Positions 15,475-23,170 of a stretch of DNA of 64,000 bases are shown piece by piece. Numbering within the stretch: the stretch's first letter is position 1; the number at the start of each line of letters is the position of its first letter. Source of the DNA: an uncultured Dehalococcoidia bacterium (GTDB lineage: Bacteria > Chloroflexota > Dehalococcoidia > Lucifugimonadales > UBA3495); NCBI GenBank assembly GCA_951812535.1, contig CATOSK010000004.1, positions 124,001 through 188,000 on the forward strand. Direction: 5' to 3'. The notes beneath the pieces were generated by a model that was not told the DNA's origin, did not search any database, and saw nothing but the letters and a program-made list of their open reading frames with translations. A program made the position numbers and the translations under genes.

Positions 15475-15480
15475 TATAAT
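15475..15480 (+). promoter_or_regulatory. -10 box before the hydrolase gene
   Basis: TATAAT 31 bases before the ATG at 15511; no clear -35 box. Confidence 0.4.
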
Positions 15481-15510
15481 CGGGCCATCCGGCAGCAAGG
15501 GGGGAATCCC

Positions 15511-16218
15511 ATGACTGAACAACCTTCCCGCAGCGATTCGATACGCGGCCCGCAAATGCAGATTCACGAGGTGCTGACCGGGCCGCCCCACGAGGGGGAG
15601 ACCGGGCAGGGGCTTTTGTTCAGGACCAGCCGGGGCGATGTCCCATCCATTTTCCACCCGGCCCCGGACGCCCGCCTGGCGGCGATCTACGTTTGCGGCG
15701 CAGGAGGGGGATTCGGCGGGCCGGCCGGCGGAATGTACGCCCGGCTGGGGGAGTCGTTGAAGGACAGGGGGGTCAGCTCCCTGCGGCTGAACTACCGCCA
15801 GCCCAATGTCTTCCCGGAATGCGTGCTGGACCTGTTGGCAGGGGTGATGTTCCTGCAAAAGACGGGGTATGCGCCGGTGGCACTGGTGGGACACTCCTTT
15901 GGAGGAGCGGTGGTGGTGGCGGCGGGGGCGGCGAGCCGACACGTCTGCGGGGTCGCCGCCCTGGCCTCACAGACCTACGGCGCCAACATGGCCGGGCTGC
16001 TGTCGCCGAAGCCGCTGCTGGTGGTGCATGGGAAGAACGACACCCGCCTGCCCTTCAGCTGCGGGCTGCAGATCTACGACTGGGCCAACGAGCCGAAGCG
16101 CATAGTCCTGTATGACGGCGCGGAGCACCGTCTGCAGGAGTGCGGCGAAGAACTGGAATCACTGCTTGGCGAGTGGATCCCGGATACGCTGCTGGCGGGG
16201 ACCACGCCGACGGAGTGA
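15511..16218 (+). CDS. Alpha/beta-hydrolase (KANL3/Tex30-like or dienelactone-hydrolase-like)
   Basis: A 235-residue cytosolic alpha/beta hydrolase. It has the nucleophile elbow VGHSFGGAV (Ser near residue 133), the acid in VHGKNDTRLPF, and the His in YDGAEHRLQE, so the triad is complete. The N-terminal GAGGGFGGPAGGMY loop is typical of the KANL3/Tex30 and dienelactone-hydrolase-like groups. The start at 15511 is preceded by GGGGGAA. The function is probably esterase or thioesterase, substrate unknown. A MITE-like element starts directly after its TGA stop. Confidence 0.88.
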   Translation: MTEQPSRSDSIRGPQMQIHEVLTGPPHEGETGQGLLFRTSRGDVPSIFHPAPDARLAAIYVCGAGGGFGGPAGGMYARLGESLKDRGVSSLRLNYRQPNVFPECVLDLLAGVMFLQKTGYAPVALVGHSFGGAVVVAAGAASRHVCGVAALASQTYGANMAGLLSPKPLLVVHGKNDTRLPFSCGLQIYDWANEPKRIVLYDGAEHRLQECGEELESLLGEWIPDTLLAGTTPTE

Positions 16219-16361
16219 GAAACTATCTCAAAACTATTAGGGAACATACTGTGTGGGGTACATCTGTGTGGTACGGGGGCATTTCACCCCCATCCTAACC
16301 CCCGCCTACGCGGGGGCAGGCTCTTCCCCCGTCGAGGGGAAGGGACTTTTGAGATAGTTTC
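16219..16361 (+). mobile_element. MITE-like element, copy D (143 bp, perfect terminal repeats)
   Basis: Perfect 15-bp inverted repeats GAAACTATCTCAAAA at 16219-16233 and its complement at 16347-16361. Internal parts: CTATTAGGGAACATA, GGTACATCTGT, the C-rich core and two hairpins. The element begins on the base after the TGA stop of the hydrolase gene. No open frame. Confidence 0.85.
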
Positions 16362-16449
16362 CAAGAAGAACAGGGGGCGAGGCGGGGCCGGATGGACCAT
16401 CCGACAGCCCGGATCGCCTTCCATCAAGTGGGGGGCAAGTGGGGGTTAA

Positions 16450-16594
16450 GAAACTATCCAAAAACTATTAGGGAACATAGTGTGTGCGGTACATCTGTCC
16501 GAAAGGGTGGCATTTCACCCCCGTCCTAACCCCCGCCTACGCGGGGGCAGGCTGTTCCCCCCTCGACGGGGGAAGGGACTTTTGAGATAGTTTC
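16450..16594 (+). mobile_element. MITE-like element, copy E (145 bp)
   Basis: The same element as the one 88 bases upstream: left end GAAACTATCCAAAAA, right end complement of GAAACTATCTCAAAA, and the same interior with a few differences (GTGTGCGGTACATCTGTC, CCGTCCTAACCCCCGCC). It ends 16 bases from the stop of the minus-strand CMD gene. Confidence 0.85.
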
Positions 16595-16610
16595 CAAGGC
16601 CGGGTTGAGG

Positions 16611-17012
16611 TCAGCGGAGCTCCACTACCCGGTCGATGGTCGGAATGTCGGGGCGGAAGGTGGCCCGCCAAGCCTCCAGTCCCTTGATCTTGGCAACACT
16701 GCCGATCCAGCCGCCCACCAGGTCCAGCACAGCCATGATTTCCTCCGGGGACGCCCCGGCGTTGTGTGCCGCGTGCATGTGCAGCTGGACGTGGGACACG
16801 AGATCCTGCCGGGCGACGCAGGCGACGACGATAAGCAGTTCCTTGGTCTTGCGGTCGATGAGGCCCTCTTTCAGGTAATTGGCCTCGGTGTTGTCGTTGT
16901 GGTGGGCCAACGCCTCTGCGCCGCCCAAGTGGCCCACGAAATCGTGGAGGCCAAAGCGGAATCCCCGCAGAGCAGTGGTCCGTTCAAGTTCGCGTTCCAA
17001 ATCGGTTGACAT
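16611..17012 (-). CDS. CMD/AhpD-fold protein, second tandem copy
   Basis: A 133-residue helical protein of the carboxymuconolactone decarboxylase / AhpD-like fold. The helix pair with KTKELLIVVACVA, QDLVSHVQLHMHAA, and GASPEEIMAVLDLVGGWIG is typical. The AhpD redox pair CxxC is replaced: the matching place reads Leu-Val-Ser-His, with only an unrelated Cys upstream, so a peroxidase-type reaction is unlikely. It is about 60% identical by eye to the gene at 17061-17465, which it follows by 48 bases on the same strand, so they look like a tandem duplication. The start has GAGGGGG upstream. Substrate unknown. Confidence 0.8.
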   Translation of the reverse strand: MSTDLERELERTTALRGFRFGLHDFVGHLGGAEALAHHNDNTEANYLKEGLIDRKTKELLIVVACVARQDLVSHVQLHMHAAHNAGASPEEIMAVLDLVGGWIGSVAKIKGLEAWRATFRPDIPTIDRVVELR

Positions 17013-17060
17013 CTTATTAATCCCCCTCGCAGTGTCTTGGGCGGATGACCGGTCCGGCGG

Positions 17061-17465
17061 CTAACGCAGTTCGACGACGCGGTCGATGGTGGGGATATCC
17101 GGGCGAAAGAGGGCCCGCCACGCCTCCAAGCCGTTAATCTTGGCGACGTTTCCGATCCAACCTCCGATGAGGTCGAGGACGGCCATGATTTCCTCGGGGC
17201 TGGCACCGGCCTTGTTGGCGGCGTGCATGTGAATCTGGATGTGGGAGACGAGGTCCTGCTGGGCGACGCAGGCGACGACGAGGGCCAGTTCCTTGGTCTT
17301 GCGGTCCAGGGTGGTGGTGTTGATGTAGCTGTCGGCAACGTGCTGATTGACCGCTTTGAGGGCGTCCAAGTCGTACTCGGCGTAGAAATCATGGAGCCCG
17401 TAGCGGAACCCGCGCAGTTCGACGACCCGTTCCAGTTCTGCCTGTTTCTCCTGTTCAGTGGGCAT
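17061..17465 (-). CDS. CMD/AhpD-fold protein, first tandem copy
   Basis: A 134-residue paralogue of the gene at 16611-17012, with the same KTKELALVVACVA, QQDLVSHIQIHMHAA, GASPEEIMAVLDLIGGWIG blocks and an identical last dozen residues (RPDIPTIDRVVELR). The N-terminal 50 residues differ most. As in its twin the CxxC pair is missing. The start at 17465 is set by AAGGAG 6 bases upstream. A promoter TTGCCC-17-TAGACT lies 47 bases before it, so the two genes probably form one transcript. Possible roles in this fold are lactone decarboxylation or hydrolysis; none can be chosen. Confidence 0.82.
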   Translation of the reverse strand: MPTEQEKQAELERVVELRGFRYGLHDFYAEYDLDALKAVNQHVADSYINTTTLDRKTKELALVVACVAQQDLVSHIQIHMHAANKAGASPEEIMAVLDLIGGWIGNVAKINGLEAWRALFRPDIPTIDRVVELR

Positions 17466-17511
17466 TTTTAACTCCTTGTCAGGTATCGTCCTATGCCGGG
17501 ACGGTTTCGCA

Positions 17512-17540
17512 AGTCTACTCCAAGGGGACGTTGGGGGCAA
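17512..17540 (-). promoter_or_regulatory. Promoter for the tandem CMD genes
   Basis: TTGCCC (17540-17535), 17-base spacer, TAGACT (17517-17512) on the minus strand. Confidence 0.5.
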
Positions 17541-17564
17541 AAAGCCATGCCGCTGCGAACCCGG

Positions 17565-18485
17565 TTATTCCGGGGGGCCGTCGGCCCAGGGTTTGAGCAT
17601 GGCGTAGATTAGGCCGTTGATGGGAGTGGGAACCCCGGCCGCCAGCCCGGCCCGCACGACAGCGCCGTTGAGAGCCTCCAACTCCAGGGGACGCCCGGCC
17701 ATGATGTCGGAGTGCATCGAGGCGTGCATCTGCGCCAGGTTCTCCTCCATGTAGCGGAGGATTTCGCCGGACACATCCGGTTCCAAGGCGATGCCGGAAG
17801 CGCGGGCCACGGCCTCGATTTCCTGGAGACAGCCGACGACGACGCGTTTCCACTCCGGGCGGGGCATTAACCCGGCCAACTCCTCGCGGGCCAGGGTCGT
17901 AGTGCCGGCCATGGTGGCGATGAACAGGAACTTGGCCCAGAGGGTCCGGTGGATGTCCTCGTTGAACCGGGCCGGGATACCCGAAGATTCCAGGGTTTCC
18001 CGGATACGGCGTCCCCGTTCCGAATCGCCGCCATGAACCTCTCCGAATTCGATGCGTACGACGGACCCGGTCTGACGGACCGTGCCCGGTCCAAGCAGGC
18101 CGGCCTCGACGTAGGCGGCGCCGGGCATGACCCGGCCGTCCCCGAGAGCGTCGGCGGCGGGCCGGTAGCTGTCAATACCGTTCTGCAGGCACAGGACAGT
18201 GGTGCTGCCGGACACCATCGGAGCCATGGATTCGACCGCCTGGGCGTTGTGGTAGGTCTTGACGGTCAGGAGGACCAGGTCCATTGCTCCGGCTTCCGCC
18301 GGGTCGCTGGTGGCGGCGCAGGACACGGTGCGTTCCCGGTGATCGGTGATTATTCTCAGGCCATTGGTCCTGATGGCGTCGAGGTGAGGGCCCCGGGCGA
18401 TGAGGGTGACGTCGTTACCCCCCAGAGAGAGCATACCGCCGAAATATCCGCCGATGCTGCCCGCGCCCATTACCGCGATACGCAT
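17565..18485 (-). CDS. 2-dehydropantoate 2-reductase family (PanE/ApbA-like)
   Basis: A 306-residue NADP-binding reductase. It starts with the Rossmann motif GAGSIGGYFGG, has LLTVKTYHNAQ (the family's VKxxx Lys), QNGIDS (N-G after the second strand), and a C-terminal helical domain with LWAKFLFIATMAGTT, where the Lys is the usual catalytic residue, and HASMHSDIMAGRPLELEALNGAVV, where Ser and Glu bind the substrate. The reaction would be ketopantoate to pantoate (CoA synthesis), but the family includes many catabolic look-alikes, and no panB or panC is nearby. GGGAGG precedes the ATG at 18485 by 7 bases. Confidence 0.85.
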   Translation of the reverse strand: MRIAVMGAGSIGGYFGGMLSLGGNDVTLIARGPHLDAIRTNGLRIITDHRERTVSCAATSDPAEAGAMDLVLLTVKTYHNAQAVESMAPMVSGSTTVLCLQNGIDSYRPAADALGDGRVMPGAAYVEAGLLGPGTVRQTGSVVRIEFGEVHGGDSERGRRIRETLESSGIPARFNEDIHRTLWAKFLFIATMAGTTTLAREELAGLMPRPEWKRVVVGCLQEIEAVARASGIALEPDVSGEILRYMEENLAQMHASMHSDIMAGRPLELEALNGAVVRAGLAAGVPTPINGLIYAMLKPWADGPPE

Positions 18486-18569
18486 ATCAGCCTCCCAAGG
18501 GTCCAGATGCCTTTGCCAAGGCAAGCTTACCAGATGCAACCGGCACGAGGCGCAGGGACAACGGACCGC

Positions 18570-18598
18570 TTGACGCTCCGGGCGCCAGTCCTTATTCT
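18570..18598 (+). promoter_or_regulatory. Promoter for the OB-fold/SDR genes
   Basis: TTGACG (18570-18575), 17-base spacer, TATTCT (18593-18598), 50 bases before the ATG at 18648. Confidence 0.55.
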
Positions 18599-18647
18599 CA
18601 CTGGAGATTGCAGGCAGCCTGCTTCAACCAACTCCCGGGAGATAGAC

Positions 18648-19070
18648 ATGACCCAACCTGCTCCGAGAATCACTCCGCCGGTGCCGCAGCCCGAGTCGGA
18701 CTTTTACTGGGAAAAGTGCAAGGAGGGCGAACTGTGGCTGCGCCACTGCCGATCCTGCGACCAGACCTACTTCTATCCGAGGGACATCTGCCCGCTCTGC
18801 TTCTCCCGGGACACGGACTGGGTCAAGACCGACGGGAAGGCCACGGTCCATACCTTCTCGATTGTCCACCGGGCGCCGATCCCCGCCTTCCGGGACAAGG
18901 CACCCTACGTGGTGGCAGTGGTGGAGTTCGCCAGCGGCGGGCGAATGGCGACCAACCTGGTGGAAGTGGAAGCCGACCCATCGGTAGTCAAGTGCGGCAT
19001 GGAGGTGGAGGTGGTCTTCGAGGAGCTGGACGAGAACATCTCCCTCCCGTATTTCCGGCCGGTCTCCTAG
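18648..19070 (+). CDS. Zn-ribbon / OB-fold (DUF35-type) protein
   Basis: A 140-residue protein with a zinc ribbon (Cys34, Cys37, Cys48, Cys51) after an N-terminal helix (SDFYWEKCKEGELWLRHC), then an OB-fold with ATVHTFSIVHRAP and PYVVAVVEF strands. It belongs to the same family as the protein at 8838-9278 but is a different branch, with the FWEACxxGEL-type helix usual for partners of thiolases. No thiolase is adjacent here: the next gene is an SDR, 30 bases downstream. GGGAGA lies before the ATG. Confidence 0.88.
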   Translation: MTQPAPRITPPVPQPESDFYWEKCKEGELWLRHCRSCDQTYFYPRDICPLCFSRDTDWVKTDGKATVHTFSIVHRAPIPAFRDKAPYVVAVVEFASGGRMATNLVEVEADPSVVKCGMEVEVVFEELDENISLPYFRPVS

Positions 19071-19100
19071 ACGGGCCGCTTTCCCTTAGGCCAGACGGGT

Positions 19101-19907
19101 TTGACTACCAGCAGCTCCGGACCCCTTACCGGCCAGGTCGCCATTGTCACCGGCGGGAGCCGGGGGATCGGGCGCGCCATCAGCCGGGGACTGGCCAAGG
19201 AAGGGTGCCGGGTGGTCGTAGCATCCCGCACCGAAAGCGAGGCAGCGGTTGAGCAGCGGTTCCAGAGGTACGCCTCCGGGACGATTCACGACACCGTGGC
19301 GGACATCCGGCAGGATGGGGGCGACGCCCACAGCATCAGGTGTGACCTGACGATGGACCGGGATATTCAAAACCTGGTCCGGGAGACGGTGGACCGCTAC
19401 GGGCGAATCGACATCCTGGTTTCCAACGCGGGGATCGACTGCGAGGCCCCGGTGCCGGAACTGGACCTGGACTTGCTGGACCTTTGCCTGGCGACCAACG
19501 TGCGGGCTCCGCTGGTGCTCTGCAAGTTCGTTCTTCCCGTTATGATGGGGCGGGGGTCGGGAGGTTCGATTTTCGCGGTAACGTCGGGGGCGGCCCGCGG
19601 GTACAGGCCGGGCCGGGTGGGGTATTCGATGAGCAAGGCCGCCCTGGACCGGATGTTCCTCAACCTGGCCGAGGAAGTCCGTCCGCACAACATTGCTGTC
19701 AACGTCTTCAGCCCGGGTCGGATAGACACCTGGATGAACCGCAACGGGGACTGGCCCGGAACGGCCCACATTCCGATGGTGCAGCCGGAGGAGGTAGTTC
19801 CGGCGGCGGTCTGGCTGGCGCAACAGAACGCCGGCACCTTCACCGGACACCTGGTGGAACGGGCCGAGTTCGGGCGGACGTGGGGGCCAACCACGGCAGC
19901 CCCCTAG
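19101..19907 (+). CDS. Short-chain dehydrogenase/reductase (SDR)
   Basis: A 268-residue classical SDR. It has the NAD(P)-binding TGGSRGIGRA near residue 18, VSNAG, the catalytic Ser in TSGAARG, the YSMSK motif (Tyr and Lys), and the FSPGRIDT loop. The frame opens at a TTG (19101) 30 bases after the OB-fold stop, which fits co-transcription; no ATG is available in the first 100 codons upstream of the Rossmann motif. The RASRT-like stretch (VASRTESEA) after the second strand suggests NADP preference. It probably oxidises or reduces a 3-hydroxyacyl or similar substrate. Confidence 0.88.
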   Translation: MTTSSSGPLTGQVAIVTGGSRGIGRAISRGLAKEGCRVVVASRTESEAAVEQRFQRYASGTIHDTVADIRQDGGDAHSIRCDLTMDRDIQNLVRETVDRYGRIDILVSNAGIDCEAPVPELDLDLLDLCLATNVRAPLVLCKFVLPVMMGRGSGGSIFAVTSGAARGYRPGRVGYSMSKAALDRMFLNLAEEVRPHNIAVNVFSPGRIDTWMNRNGDWPGTAHIPMVQPEEVVPAAVWLAQQNAGTFTGHLVERAEFGRTWGPTTAAP

Positions 19908-20028
19908 CCGGTTTCACGCTCCCGCTGCGGCGGGGTCTGCGGGACTACACTACCGCAATTACCGGGCAAGTAATATACTCCCGGTGCCACACTATGAGCC
20001 CAATCTACACAAGGAAGGAGCTTGCGTT

Positions 20029-20343
20029 ATGACGACACCAAGCGGAGACCCCCGCCTAGAAGTTGCTCCAAAGATGGCGGAATTGAGCGCCAATGTCCTG
20101 TTCGGGGACGTCTGGGAGCGCCCCGGCCTTTCCAAGAGGGACCGCAGCCTAATTACGGTCGCGACTCTAGTGGCCCTGTACCGCACCGAGCAGTTGCGGG
20201 GGCACATCGGGCGGGCCCTGGACAACGGCGTAACCAAGGAAGAGATCGGCGAAGTCATCACCCACATGGCTTTCTACGGCGGCTGGCCCACGGCGGCCAA
20301 CGCGGTGAGGGTGGCGAAAGAGGTCTTTGACTCCCGGGCCTAG
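20029..20343 (+). CDS. Carboxymuconolactone decarboxylase (CMD) family protein
   Basis: A 104-residue protein that closely follows the classic gamma-carboxymuconolactone decarboxylase pattern: DVWERPGLSKRDRSLITVATLVALYRTEQL, HIGRALDNGVTKEEI, and AFYGGWPTAANAV. It lacks Cys. AAGGAAGGAG lies 8 bases before the ATG. True PcaC enzymes act in the protocatechuate branch, but this group is broad and no other pca gene is nearby. It is the third CMD-fold gene within 4 kb. Confidence 0.88.
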   Translation: MTTPSGDPRLEVAPKMAELSANVLFGDVWERPGLSKRDRSLITVATLVALYRTEQLRGHIGRALDNGVTKEEIGEVITHMAFYGGWPTAANAVRVAKEVFDSRA

Positions 20344-20491
20344 CAACAGAGGCGCGTGACCCAGGGACACCCGGATTCAAGGGTGGTCCCGGGTTATGTC
20401 GCTCCAACAGGCGGGAAGCAAGTTGCAACGACAGGGAAACGCGCCGCCGTGGTGTCTTGACCGGGCGGCGCTCATATTGGGGAGGTAGGTC

Positions 20492-22162
20492 ATGCCAAGG
20501 ATGACGGGGGGCCGGTTCATCGCGGAGACGTTCCAGGGATACGGGGTCACCCATGTGTTTTTCATGCCGGTGATAATCCAACGGGCCCTGCTGGAGATGG
20601 AGAACCTGGGGATACGCCGGATAATGACCCACGGGGAAAAGGCGGCGGCCTACATGGCCGACGGGTACGCGAGAGCATCCCGCAAAGTGGGTGTCTGCAT
20701 GGCCCAGTCGGTGGGAGCGGCCAACCTGGCGGCGGGGCTCCAAGACCCCTTCCTAGCCAACTCGCCGGTGATGGCCATCACGGGGCGGCGTCCGCAGCCC
20801 GACCAGTACCGCCATTCCTACCAGGAAATTGACCACACGGAACCGTTCAATGCGGTCACCAAGTACAACGTGCTGGTGAACAGCGCTGACCAGCTACCCC
20901 AGTTTCTGCGGCAGGGATTCAGGGCGGCGACCTCGGGAATTCCCGGTCCGGTCCACCTGGACTTCGAGGGCACCACCGGAACGGTCATCGGCGAGGGCGA
21001 GGCCGACCTGGAAGTGTTGGTGGATGAGCCCTTCACCATGGTGCCTCCCTTCCGGCCCGAGCCTGCCACGGAGCTGGTCCGGCAGGCGGCGCAGGTTATA
21101 TCCCAGGCCAGACGGCCGGTCATAGTGGCCGGCGGGGGAGTGGTAGCATCGGGAGCGGAGGAGGAGCTGGTGCAGTTCGCCGAGATGCTGAACATTCCGG
21201 TGGTGACTTCGCTGAACGCCAAGGGGTCCATCCCGGAGAACCATCCGCTGGCCATCGGGGTGGTCGGAGCGTATTCCCGGTGGTGCGCCAACCGGTTGGT
21301 AGCCGAGGCTGACCTGGCGATTTACCTGGGCAGCGGCACGGGGAGCCAGGTCACCAACGAGTGGCAGGTCCCCGCTCCCGGGACTCCCACGGTGGAGATA
21401 AACATCGACGCATCCGAACTGGGACGCAGCTATCCGGCGCAAGCGTCGCTGCAGGGAGATGTCCAGGCTTCACTGCGGAAGCTGATGGATGTGATGGAGC
21501 CGTTGGGCCCGCGGTCCGAGTGGGTGGGAAGAGCCCAGGAACTGCTGGGCGACTGGCAACAAGAAGTTTCCGTCCACGTCAACTCCGACGGCGCCCCCAT
21601 GAGGCCGGAAAGATTGTGCAAGGAAGTCTCCGACTTCCTGCCATCCGATTCCATCCTGGTGTCCGACACCGGGCACGCGGGCATCTGGACGGGGACGATG
21701 CTGGACCTGAACCACCCATCCCAGAGCTACATCCGGTGCGCCGGTTCCCTAGGATGGGGATTTCCGGCGGCGATGGGAGCGAAGTGCGCCGCGCCGGAGC
21801 GCCCGGTGGTGTGTTTCACCGGGGACGGCGGGTTCTGGTACCACCTGACGGAGCTGGAGACGGCGCTGCGCTACGGCATCAACACGGTTACAGTGGTAAA
21901 CAACAACCGCTCGCTAAACCAGGAGAAGCGAGGCAACGAGGTCACCTACGGCGGGCAGACAGCCGGTTCCGACGAGCTGTGGATGCTGTCCGACGTGGAT
22001 TTCGCCCGGGTAGCGGAGTCCATGGGATGCTTCGGGATCCGGGTGGAAAACCCCAACGAGATGCAGAGCGCACTGGAACAGGCCCTGGCCTCCGGGAAAC
22101 CGGCGGTGATTGACGCTGTTTCCGACATAGGCGGGATCGCTCCCCGGGCCTGGGCGCCGTAA
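20492..22162 (+). CDS. Thiamine-diphosphate-dependent enzyme (acetolactate-synthase-like)
   Basis: A 556-residue ThDP enzyme with the three domains of the acetolactate synthase / benzoylformate decarboxylase group: the N-terminal PYR domain with the activating Glu in HGEKAAAYMADGYAR (near residue 50), a middle domain (VIVAGGGVVASGAEEEL), and a C-terminal PP domain with GDGGFWYHLTELETALRYG ending in NNN, the Mg-ThDP motif. It is not certain to be IlvB: no small-subunit gene (ilvN) or ketol-acid reductoisomerase is adjacent, and the usual FAD/regulatory features are not clear. GGGAGG precedes the ATG and a strong terminator follows. Confidence 0.88.
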   Translation: MPRMTGGRFIAETFQGYGVTHVFFMPVIIQRALLEMENLGIRRIMTHGEKAAAYMADGYARASRKVGVCMAQSVGAANLAAGLQDPFLANSPVMAITGRRPQPDQYRHSYQEIDHTEPFNAVTKYNVLVNSADQLPQFLRQGFRAATSGIPGPVHLDFEGTTGTVIGEGEADLEVLVDEPFTMVPPFRPEPATELVRQAAQVISQARRPVIVAGGGVVASGAEEELVQFAEMLNIPVVTSLNAKGSIPENHPLAIGVVGAYSRWCANRLVAEADLAIYLGSGTGSQVTNEWQVPAPGTPTVEINIDASELGRSYPAQASLQGDVQASLRKLMDVMEPLGPRSEWVGRAQELLGDWQQEVSVHVNSDGAPMRPERLCKEVSDFLPSDSILVSDTGHAGIWTGTMLDLNHPSQSYIRCAGSLGWGFPAAMGAKCAAPERPVVCFTGDGGFWYHLTELETALRYGINTVTVVNNNRSLNQEKRGNEVTYGGQTAGSDELWMLSDVDFARVAESMGCFGIRVENPNEMQSALEQALASGKPAVIDAVSDIGGIAPRAWAP

Positions 22163-22187
22163 TCGCCAGGCATCCCGCAAATTGAAA

Positions 22188-22222
22188 GGCCCCCGGAAGT
22201 GGTTCCGGGGGCCTTGCCTTTT
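22188..22222 (+). terminator. Rho-independent terminator after the ThDP gene
   Basis: GGCCCCCGGAA, GTGG loop, TTCCGGGGGCC, then TTGCCTTTT. An 11-bp perfect stem. Confidence 0.85.
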
Positions 22223-22249
22223 GGGGACCCTTATCCATTGAATTTTCCG

Positions 22250-23104
22250 CTATCGGCCGATGGCCGCGAGGAAGTCCCGGGTGGCGGCGTAACCACGGGA
22301 ACCGCCTCTCCGGATGGGCGGGACCAGGTAGAGGTTGTGGCGGCCTGACGCCCGGAACCGGCGGTACAGCTCCGCGGCAAGTTCCGGTCCGGGGCATCCC
22401 GCGGCCAGCTTGTCCTGAACTTCGCGGGGCACATGGGAAAAGCTCAAGCCGTCGGACTCCATGACCTGGAGACCGTAGAACACGGGCACGGGAGGGGGGA
22501 GGCCTGCAATCCGGGAGTAGGCGTTCTCGAATCCAGAAGCCTGTTCCACGGTGAAGACGGGCTGGCTAATCAGGAATTCTGCCCCGGCCTGCACCTTGCG
22601 GTGGGCGAGGCGGGCTTCGCGGTCAACGCCTTTGCCGAGATCCACGGCGGCGCCGATGCAGAAGTTAGTGGGGGCGTCCAAACGGGTGTCCCGGAAGTCG
22701 ACGCCCTCGTTCATCCCTGCAATTCCCCTAATCAGGCCGGTCGCCGGATAGCTTTGCCCGAGGCGCAAGTCCCGGTCCGGGAACGGGTCTCCCTGGACGA
22801 CAATGACGTTTTCAAGCTCCAGGAGCTGGGCGCCGAGAAGGTGGGACTGGAGGGCGAGGACATTCATATCCCGGGTGGCGAGAGTGAAGACGGCCTCCCG
22901 TCCGGTGGCTTTCCTGATATGGGATGCCAGCATAGCCGAGTCGGTCCGCACGGAACGACCCGGGTTGTAGGCGACGGAGACCAGGTCGACGTTGAGGGAA
23001 GCGGCGAGTTCGGCGACGGGCCGGCCGGAACGGGGCGGGGAGAAGTCGCAGATGATGCACGGCCGTCCGGTGGCTTCGTGGCAGAGCTCGGTTACGCGGG
23101 CCAT
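22250..23104 (-). CDS. Methylenetetrahydrofolate reductase family protein
   Basis: A 284-residue TIM-barrel flavoprotein of the MTHFR/MetF family, which reduces 5,10-methylene-THF to 5-methyl-THF. Signs: DFSPPRSG near the N-terminus (the catalytic Glu position appears as Asp in this branch), a DLVSVAYNPG strand, ENVIVVQGDPFPD, RKVQAGAEFLISQPVF (the QP motif conserved in MetF) and VPVFYGLQVM. It is short and lacks a regulatory domain, as in bacteria. The MqnA-like gene lies 66 bases upstream on the same strand, so the pair may be co-transcribed. Confidence 0.85.
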   Translation of the reverse strand: MARVTELCHEATGRPCIICDFSPPRSGRPVAELAASLNVDLVSVAYNPGRSVRTDSAMLASHIRKATGREAVFTLATRDMNVLALQSHLLGAQLLELENVIVVQGDPFPDRDLRLGQSYPATGLIRGIAGMNEGVDFRDTRLDAPTNFCIGAAVDLGKGVDREARLAHRKVQAGAEFLISQPVFTVEQASGFENAYSRIAGLPPPVPVFYGLQVMESDGLSFSHVPREVQDKLAAGCPGPELAAELYRRFRASGRHNLYLVPPIRRGGSRGYAATRDFLAAIGR

Positions 23105-23170
23105 CGGTCAAACTGGCGGGCGATATGTTTATGTTCGGCCAGGGATGCTCCGGGACACAGGAGAACCGAG

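Noticed and set aside
11167-16594. CRISPR array
   Set aside because: Repeats are dispersed, with inverted ends and internal hairpins, and there are no regular spacers or cas genes.
20492-22162. Naming the ThDP enzyme ilvB
   Set aside because: No ilvN or ilvC is next to it, and the family has many other activities; kept as acetolactate-synthase-like.
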